A DNA stretch of 64,000 bases from Vicia villosa (Eukaryota; Streptophyta; Magnoliopsida; Fabales; Fabaceae), in NCBI RefSeq assembly GCF_029867415.1, contig NC_081183.1, positions 63,500,336 through 63,564,335 of the forward strand. The letters run 5' to 3'. A program made the translations under genes and the position numbers. Shown here piece after piece: positions 56,844-64,000 of this stretch (position 1 is its first letter; every line of letters begins with the position of its first letter). The notes beneath the pieces are model-generated. The model was not told where the DNA came from and did not search any database. It saw only the letters and a list, made by a program, of their open reading frames with translations.

Positions 56844-59800
56844 CAATTATCTTAAACCTGAAGATGTAGAATGGTTTGTATGCCAGTCGGTATATGAAGG
56901 TGGAAGATGATTGAACACTAGAATACCAAGAAATTTGCCCTAGCTGAAGTAGGGACTTTTGTCGGAGATGGGCTTAAAGATGCCATCCAGATGTTGGGAC
57001 TGAAGTGTTTGAGAAGTAGTTGTTTAGAGATGGGCTTAAAGATGCCATCTGACTTTGATAAGCTCGAGAGTTAGAATGTGTCATACGTTAGACTGTTTCT
57101 AGTTTGCATCCGCAGATGTCTGGAAATACCGTGCGTTAGGCTGAAGATAAATCGTGCGTTAGACTAATCTTGATTGCATCCTCAGATGTTTGGAAAACCG
57201 TGCGTTAGGTCGGAGAATAAATCGTGTGTTAGACTAATCTTGATTGCATCCTCATATGTCTGGAAAACCGTGCGTTAGGTTGGAGAATAAATCGTGCGTC
57301 AGACTATTCTTGATTGCATCCTCAGATGTCTGGAAAACCGTGCATTAGGCCAAAGAATAAATCGTGCGTTAGACTATTCTCAATTGCATCCTCAGATGTC
57401 TGGAAAACCGAGCGTTAGGTTGATGGATGAGTCGTGCGTTAGACTACCCAATTTGCATCCGTAGATGTCTGGAAGACCGTGCGTTAGGTCGAAGAATAAA
57501 TCGTGCGTTAGACTATTCTCAATTGCATCCTCAGATGTCTTGAAAACCGTGCGTTAGGTTGATGGATAAGTCGTGCGTTAGACTAATCCGATTTGCATCC
57601 GCAGATGTCTGGAGTGCCGTGCGTTAGGCTTTGAATAAGATTCGAATCTTTGTAATGTACCTGTCAGATAATATTCACTTGGTAACAATGTCAGTTTTAT
57701 GCAATGTTTATGATGTATGTAATGAATGAGATGGAGTTCTCAAAAATAAATGGGGCGCTTTGTATGTTATGTATGAATTATAAATGCATGCAAGGTATGA
57801 ATATGCATGTGATGTATATGATGTATGGATAAGATTTGTGTTACTCGAATTCTCTTGATTGAGAAGATAAATCTCTATGTCATTGTGATCTTGTCTTGAG
57901 GATGCTCAGCTGTGGATTTATGATTTCTTGCTTGGGGATGATCAGTAACTTGATGTACCCTGATTTGGGGATTTAGAGATATTAATAAACCATGTTTGGA
58001 GAAGAGAGGAAGGTCGGGGCACCAGTATTGTTGAAGATGTAAACTCTGTTAGGGAGCCATATCTTTGTCGGGACGAGAACGTTTGAAGATATCTTCTTAA
58101 TGATTACTCTGCGGGATATGGTTTTGTGAACCTGGCTCTGTGGAGAGACATGGGTGTCTTGAAAGTTGCCCCCAGTGATTGTAGTAGGTGCCATTCCTGG
58201 ATTTGTATTGATTGGGACACACCAATGAGTGTTGATCAAGATATCAAACTGGACTTGCATAGATTTGCCTCAGTTAGTAGGAATTTTGGAAAGATTCGTC
58301 TCGCGAGGACTTTATGAGATGTGCACTATGGGCGACATGCCCCTAGTAATCATAAACTTAGGATGATGCTTCTTCCTGATCGGGAAATAGTTTGAAATTC
58401 ACTTGTGGTGTATGCCTTTGACTTTTTGGCATTTGAGAGATTCTTCGAATCTTGACTTGATTGCCCCAGATTGATTAGGCAAAGCGTGCCATGCCCCTTG
58501 TATACGTAGGAGATATTGCTTCTCGGAGTAATCTTGTCTGTCGGGATAACTTTCAGTCATTAGTTGTACCCTGTGCAAGTTCTTTCTGATGCTAACATTT
58601 GAAATTATGTAGCAGAATATGTTTAATAATGAATTCATGAGATGCAATGCATACGTTTGTCTTGAGTTTTTTGGAAAAACATTAAAATAGGCGATGTAAA
58701 AGCGTGATATTTGTAAAAACGTGATGTTTGTAAAAACAAAATATCAACTCAGCATTTTTGGTAAACCTTAAGGAGTCGGGATACCTTCGTTGTGACAGTA
58801 TGCTTTCGAACTAACCATACTTCAGTTAGGACTTTCAAGGGTTGTAGCGTGGCTTGGTTCACGGTTTTAAGAAACAAAGGATAATAGCTCAAAATTTATT
58901 TATACCCATCCCCTTCTTCGTGATGATCTTCAGTCTTAAACTTAGTTAACTCAACTTATGCATTCAGGTTCCAAGAGACTTTTGGATTTGCGCCTTTGAT
59001 AATGTTGATGGTTCGCAAGCAAGGAGAACTTTTGAGATGGCAGTCACTTCTTCCTTTTGGTAGTCACAACTTTGTGTTGTTCAGGAATTTATTGACTTCT
59101 CTTTTTTCATCCTTTTGATATCCCTAACTTTTGCCTGAACTGTCTATTTTGAGCTTACAGTCAGCGGGATGCCTTGATTTTTGCCTAAGTCATCTTTTGA
59201 TTTTTGACTTAGCAGGCTTTTCTTTGTATATATGTTTTTTCCTCTCATTTTTCTTTGAAGGATATTGACTGCCTTGCTTGACGATTGACGAAATATCGTT
59301 GGCTTTTGATTGACATCTCCAACACTTTTGATGTGTGCGGATGAACGCTTTTGATTGAAACCTTTTTTGTACTGAATGATTCTCTTAAAATAGAATGCAC
59401 AACGAAATTAATTGAGAACTACCCTTCCCCAGGTTATGATCAAAGGTTTTAAATTGTACAAGAAAGAAAACTTCGACTCCTTAGGCTCAAAGGGGTTAAC
59501 GAGGGATTAACATCCTTATACCTCCACTGTTTAGGAATTGAAACAATGCCTGTACATCGTCAGCAGAGTCTGTTCGAAAGCATATTGTATGAGGTTGCGG
59601 TATCGTTTTCGTCATCCTCCCTTAAAAGGCACACAGCTTTAGCAGGAGTTGAGTATCACAAAACAGATGCAGAGTAAAGACATAATTTAAATGAGTGATA
59701 ACGAAATAATTTATTCAAGACAAACATATGCAATGCACTGATGATAATTATTAAAACAGATAATGTCTATCATAAGTCGAATGTTTAAACAAACAGAATA

Positions 59801-59853
59801 GAAATTGCAAATGAAAGTAAAGCTATTGATTTAAAAGTCCATCCAATTTGACA
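56844..59853 (-). mobile_element. 3' interior of element D, non-coding with a 70-bp array
   Basis: No pol sequence. It shares conserved blocks with A (16476-19779) and C (32653-35111), e.g. CGATACCGCAACCTCATACA near 59593. It contains the 70-bp array and the ATGGCATCTTTAAGCCCATC motif. Small ORFs such as 57982-58260 have no recognisable product. Confidence 0.8.
57100..57620 (-). repeat. Tandem array, exact 70-bp unit, about 7-8 copies
   Basis: TGATTGCATCCTCAGATGTC-type starts recur at 57171, 57241, 57311 and 57381 and continue to 57600. Each unit holds two CGTGCGTTAG motifs. Sense-strand order and motifs match C's 72-bp array. Confidence 0.93.
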
Positions 59854-60684
59854 TTAATCAGTCTTATAGTGATTAGGCATAGGAGCAGTGATCACCACAA
59901 GAGTCTTGGGAGGATAGAATTCAATTTCACCAGCATCGATCATGTCTTGAATCTTATTCTTCAATGGCCAACAATCATTCGTATCATGTCCAGGACTATT
60001 GGAATGATATGCGCACCTCGCATTGGGTTTATAGCCGGGAGCGGAAGTGTTGGGCTTTATAGGAGGATCCCTCACAGTAATCAAGTTTGTTTTCAACAAA
60101 TGTTGTAATGCCCGAGCCAACGACATGTTGATCTTTGTGAACTGACGCCTAGGTGCATCTGACTCGCGTCTTTGTTGTGGAACTGGTGTAGAGATCAGAA
60201 TTGTCCCCACAGATTGGTTGTGTTCATTGCGACCTTTCCAATTGTGCACAACATTAGTCAAGTGAGATTCCTCAGGTGAGTTGAAGTCAATGACCTTTTC
60301 ATCAATTAAGTCTTGAATCTTGTGCTTCAATTGCCAACAATCCTTTGTATCATGACCAGGACTATTCGAATGATAAGCACATCTCGCATGGTACTTATAC
60401 CCAGGAGTGGGATCGGTAGGAAAAGAATATGGAGGCAATAGAGTTACCAAGTTCTGATTGAGCAGTTGTTGTAGAGCTTGAGACAGCGGCATGTGTAGTG
60501 GAGTAAATGATCGCTTAGGTTAGGATTTCCGATTATCTTTACTACCTTGAAGCTTATGCTGATCCTTCTCCTTCTCGATCAGAAGTGCCTTTAATTCTTC
60601 TTGCCCCTTGGCCAAGTGAAGGATTATCTCTCGGAATTGGTTGTCCTGAGCTTGGAGATTCTCGACAGATTGTTCGAGATCCAT
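59854..60684 (-). pseudogene. Reduced Gag of element D, open except for one stop
   Basis: The ATG (60684-60682) lies seven bases after the putative splice acceptor. About 276 codons follow, interrupted only by a TAA at 60522-60520. Residues 1-50 are charged and helical, likely coiled coil (LEQSVENLQAQ, LAKGQEELKALL). Two modules follow, each starting LSQALQQLL or LARALQHLL, then a proline-rich stretch with a YKxxARCAYHSNSPGHDT knuckle, then DCWxLKxKIQDxID. The capsid core and all of pol are missing. Either readthrough or other copies would supply an intact product; RNA binding is inferred from the knuckles. It is the best-preserved of the three copies. Confidence 0.85.
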
Positions 60685-61916
60685 TTTCTTGCTGAAATAA
60701 ACAGCGAAGTTGGATGAGAGACCCATTGTAAGAAACATGTTATGTGATGTTTATGAATGCAAATGCAATGTCTTTCAAGGATCTTTAGGAAATCAGTTAG
60801 CAACATTGAAAATGGTTTGGTCGCGTCTTTGTCTGAAGAACTCTGATTCTTGGATGTTCTTCTATGGGAATCAAGCTCACCATATCGAGTGGGTCATCGC
60901 TTCTGATTCGAGATACTTATGAATTTGAAGGTACATGGCTAGAGGAAAATAAATCCTCTTTCCCCTTGATAGGTACTGAGTCTCTGAATTGGAAGGTACG
61001 TGGCTAGAGGAAAATAAATCCTTTTGCCCCTTGATGAGTGTAGAGTCTCTGAATTGGAAGACATATGGCCAAAGGAAAGTAAATCCTCTTGCCCCTTGAT
61101 GAGAATTTAGTCCTTGATAAGGGCACCTGAAATTGTGCGCCCTAAAGTCCTAAGATCCTTGAAAGGGTTAGTTAACATGTTATGCTTATGATGTCATGAT
61201 GTCATGCGAATGCAAGTTATTAGGCACAATGTGAGATAGTAAGGGAAAACAAGTCCTCTTAACAAAATCTGCAAGGAAACAGAGGTTAGTAGCAAACACA
61301 AACAAGTCACACAAGTCACGCAAGTCACACAATTTTTGGCTTAAGGCTTGCATGGAGTCTGATCAGGTGTCCTTCCCAAGGGTATTTCTATGGATAATGA
61401 GATTTCAGCAACGGGTTCTACCAAGTGACTCAGAATTGTCGGCCCCCTCTAAAGCACCCTCGAACATGGTACATGTATACCACGCAATGATACTTTAGGA
61501 AGAAACCTATCAGAGCTGTAGTATCGAGTAGCGACCATAACTTGGCATGCACCAAGAATAGCCCCCCCACTACGTTCCTAAGAGTTAAGATGGGTTAAAG
61601 GTGACTAAAGGTCCTTGAGCTCCGACGCACCCAAAGATACATGCATAAACCTCTCTCATGCAAAAGAGGTACACAATAACCAGTGGAGGCCTAACTCAAG
61701 TGCGAACTTCATTTTGACCAACCCCAAGCATGCACAAGGGGGGTCTCCATGACTATGCCGCTCCTAATCTTAAGTGTTCTTGAATCCGGGAATAGGATTC
61801 GTCCTTCATTTATTTCCCGAAACAGCCCTGAAAAATGAAGCAAACAAAGCAAACAATAGAAAACATTTTAAGTGATTCCTAAACTTTTAAGGTAACCCCT
61901 CTTTATTTTAAAAATT
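60685..61916 (-). other. Untranslated leader of element D with hairpin repeats and a possible intron (61126-60692)
   Basis: It is non-coding, homologous to the leaders of A and C. The acceptor TTTATTTCAG ends at 60692 (minus) and the candidate donor CAG|GTGCCC is at 61127/61126. Three 65-bp repeats at 60941, 61006 and 61071 each carry AGAGGA...TCCTCT-type inverted repeats (6-bp arms, 7-base loop; the second and third have one changed base). Confidence 0.6.
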
Positions 61917-61918
61917 TC

Positions 61919-61936
61919 TCCCCAGCAGAGTCGCCA
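61919..61936 (-). other. Primer-binding site of element D
   Basis: TGGCGACTCTGCTGGGGA on the minus strand, four bases (GAAC) after the LTR. Confidence 0.93.
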
Positions 61937-61940
61937 GTTC

Positions 61941-64000
61941 TGTAATACGGTGAACTGACTTTTATAATCGAAATGTCACGGTAAGCAAGAGTCGCCACCG
62001 ACTTTTATTTTATCCAAATATCGGAAAGGCTAAAAGAAACAGGAAAACACCTTTTAAAAAGATTTGAGTTCGGGGGGTAATTATGCAAAGGGAAGGTGTA
62101 AGGCACCCTTTGCATCCATGGTTTTCCATGGGCTCTTAATTGCTTTGCTCTTTTTTTGTTTCAGAAATGTAGAAGAAAAAGAATAGGGACTTTAGCTCGT
62201 AAATGAGCGTAGCCCTTTTGAAGGTTTATGAGAAAGAATATGAAAAAATAGTTTTAGCCAGAGCAAGGCAATTAAGAGCAATTACCTTAAACTTAGATGA
62301 TAGGTCTCTTTTAGCCTTTCAGGGTGAAAGGGTCTATCCTTGCCATAAGGGGGCAGGAAGCCTTTCATTTGGAGATTGAAGGGTCATCGCGTTGTCGTTC
62401 GCCAAAGACTGACCCATGCCATAGAGGGGCAGGTAGTCTAAGGGAAAGACCAGAACAAGCCTTATTCGTAGGCAACCAGAGGATACCTCAGCCTTTTCCG
62501 TAGGCAACTTCCGAGGGTCGAGGTCATGTAGTGTATCGAAGGCAGCATCATTAGGGTCGCATGACCTTTACTTCTCGAGGCAGCATGGCTGAGGTATCCT
62601 CGCATTCGAGGGACATGGCTTGTTCTACAAAAAACACAAAGGCAACAGGCAACAAGGCAACAGAGGGGTTACCCCAAAAGAGTGCGTGTGTGCAACAATC
62701 ACGTGGTTAATTCAGATATTTATCTTATAGTTTAATGACTCTAAGTTGATTCAAAGTTGCACTCCCTAGTTTACTAACCACACAGTTTAACATAAAGCGG
62801 TAACAATAACAATATAGGGAAGGGGGAAATGAAACCAGCGGATCCCGATAGGGTTTGGCATAAGTAATAAAAAAACAGAAAAGATTTAGGGTTACCAATG
62901 ACGTAGCTTTGGCATTCGACAAACCCTGAAAAGGTGGGAAAAATGGCAAACAAAAATAGGGTGAGTGCATTATCAGGTTCGGAGGCAAACGGGATTAACC
63001 CTAAAGTAAAGAATAAATAGATTTTAAAATAATAAAAATAGACAAAGATACTTAGCTTGTTTTGATCTGATATGGTTGGCGGGGAGCCTCGGAGTTAACC
63101 CTGAAAAATGGCAAAGGCGGAGGAATAAAGGCAAAACCAACCCTAATCTTAAAAGGAAACAAAATAGACTTTAAAGCAAATTAAATACTTAGCTTTGTGA
63201 AGGGCGTGGCGCGTAGTCGGAATATACTTGAATGGTCAACCCTGAAAAAACACAGAAAAAGAAACATTTTAGTGTATGGCATGATCTTCGTAAACCCTGA
63301 TTAGGGTATAAATTAACCTTGGTTAATAGAATAAATAAAATCAGATTAATTGTTGGTTTTTAACCCAATTAGTTAAATCGGTGAACATAAGGTTTCGATT
63401 AAAATAGCTTAACCCTAACATTTGTCTTCATCAATTAATATAGATTAACAATATAAATTAGTTAATTTAATCGACAAAAGATAATATTAATAAGTAAATT
63501 AAATAAATATATTTTTTATCTTTAATGTTTTTTGAGGAAAAGAAAAATTAAACCAAATTTAATAAAGGAGAAAATATTTAAATAAAAGTTTTGAAAAAAT
63601 AAATATAAACAAATAGATAAACTAAGTTATGTAATTGAAAATAAAAAAAAAAAGGAAAATTTCTTAGCTTCGATTCAGTGAGGCGAGGCTGCAGGTCCAT
63701 GTGATGATCCTCCAATCCTGGTGCATTGGATTCAAAACGCTGCAGATCTGATGGTTGGATTTTGAGGGTGCATCACGTGTCCATGCGAAGGAGGTGTACT
63801 GGATCACGAAGCAAGTATAACAAACAAAATAACAACAAAATAACTGCATGACGCTGGGTCTCGAACCCACGTCATTAGTGTTAACAGACAAGCGCTTCAC
63901 CACCTTGTCTTCATCTTCTCCATTTGATTCTTCTGGATTTTAGCTACGAACCAGCCAGCGTTTTGCTACGAACCCCTTCCTAGCCAGTTCCTGCAAAAAC
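61941..64000 (-). mobile_element. Element D 5' LTR, cut by the window edge
   Basis: It repeats 53190-55250 almost exactly (differences at e.g. 61982 G/A, C/T in GGTTTACGAG, A/G in CCAGAACAAG, a poly-A length change). The right end of element D, and so the second target duplication, is outside. Confidence 0.93.

Larger units (their letters stand above)
53190..64000 (-). mobile_element. Element D: young, pol-less Ogre-derived LTR element (right end outside)
   Basis: Read on the minus strand: 5' LTR (from beyond 64000 to 61941), PBS (61936-61919), leader, reduced gag (60684-59854), non-coding repeat region, PPT (56843-56832), 3' LTR (56831-53190). The whole interior is 5109 bp with no protease, RT, RNase H or integrase. 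The two LTRs differ by about 8 substitutions in the 2060 bp compared. A GGGCC at 53185-53189 should be one copy of the target duplication. It inserted into E's gag. Confidence 0.9.

Overview
This window is plant nuclear DNA made almost entirely of nested LTR retrotransposons. I find no host gene that I can support. Several elements carry the primer-binding site TGGCGACTCTGCTGGGGA, LTRs of 3-6 kb, and Gag zinc-knuckle modules typical of Ogre/Tat-lineage Ty3/gypsy elements. Together with an Athila element and a Cassandra TRIM this points to a legume, most likely of the tribe Fabeae (pea, vetch or relatives). The species is an inference; the element types rest on visible ends, duplicated target sites and protein motifs.

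Layout from left to right. Element B (+, Ogre-like, left end outside): interior 1-1134, 3' LTR 1135-3520, with a complete Cassandra element (1198-2015, target duplication GTGTA) inside that LTR. B sits in the 5' LTR of element A (+). The rest of that LTR (3521-8024) holds a minus-strand Helitron (4192-6294) whose empty site survives in A's 3' LTR. A's interior (8025-19779) has a PBS, a broken gag remnant, a 6.2-kb antisense solo LTR (10274-16470, duplication AGGAT), tandem repeats and a polypurine tract; its 3' LTR is 19780-23046. Element C (+) starts at 23315. Its 5' LTR (to 30395) holds an antisense solo LTR (25065-28651, duplication GTGCC), followed by PBS, gag remnant and a 72-bp array. 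Element E (Tat-like, +) interrupts C at 35112. An Athila element (35507-49970, duplication TTAGG) lies in E's 5' LTR, and a solo LTR (44397-47905, duplication CATAG) lies inside the Athila. E's decayed gag (50623-53189) is cut by element D (-), which runs from 53190 past the right edge.

A, C and D share one reduced architecture: PBS, leader with repeated hairpins, a short Gag remnant with two copies of a knuckle module, then directly the tandem-repeat 3' region and PPT, with no protease, RT, RNase H or integrase. D's LTRs differ at only about 8 positions in 2 kb, so a pol-less form was mobilised recently, presumably in trans. The Athila is also young (about 14 substitutions between 1.75-kb LTRs). 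It has gag-PR-RT-RNase H damaged by one stop and one frameshift, no integrase, and an open 453-codon ORF downstream.

The most unusual signal is a seven-unit series in the Athila LTR leader. Seven short motifs, all with the core GCGAAAG, are each framed by arms that differ in sequence between units but mostly remain self-complementary, which looks like an RNA hairpin array. Other observations worth checking are near-palindromes GGAGACG-CA-CGTCTCC in the LTR promoter and again upstream of the 453-codon ORF, a duplicated PPT module, and tRNA-like sequences inside three different LTR families.
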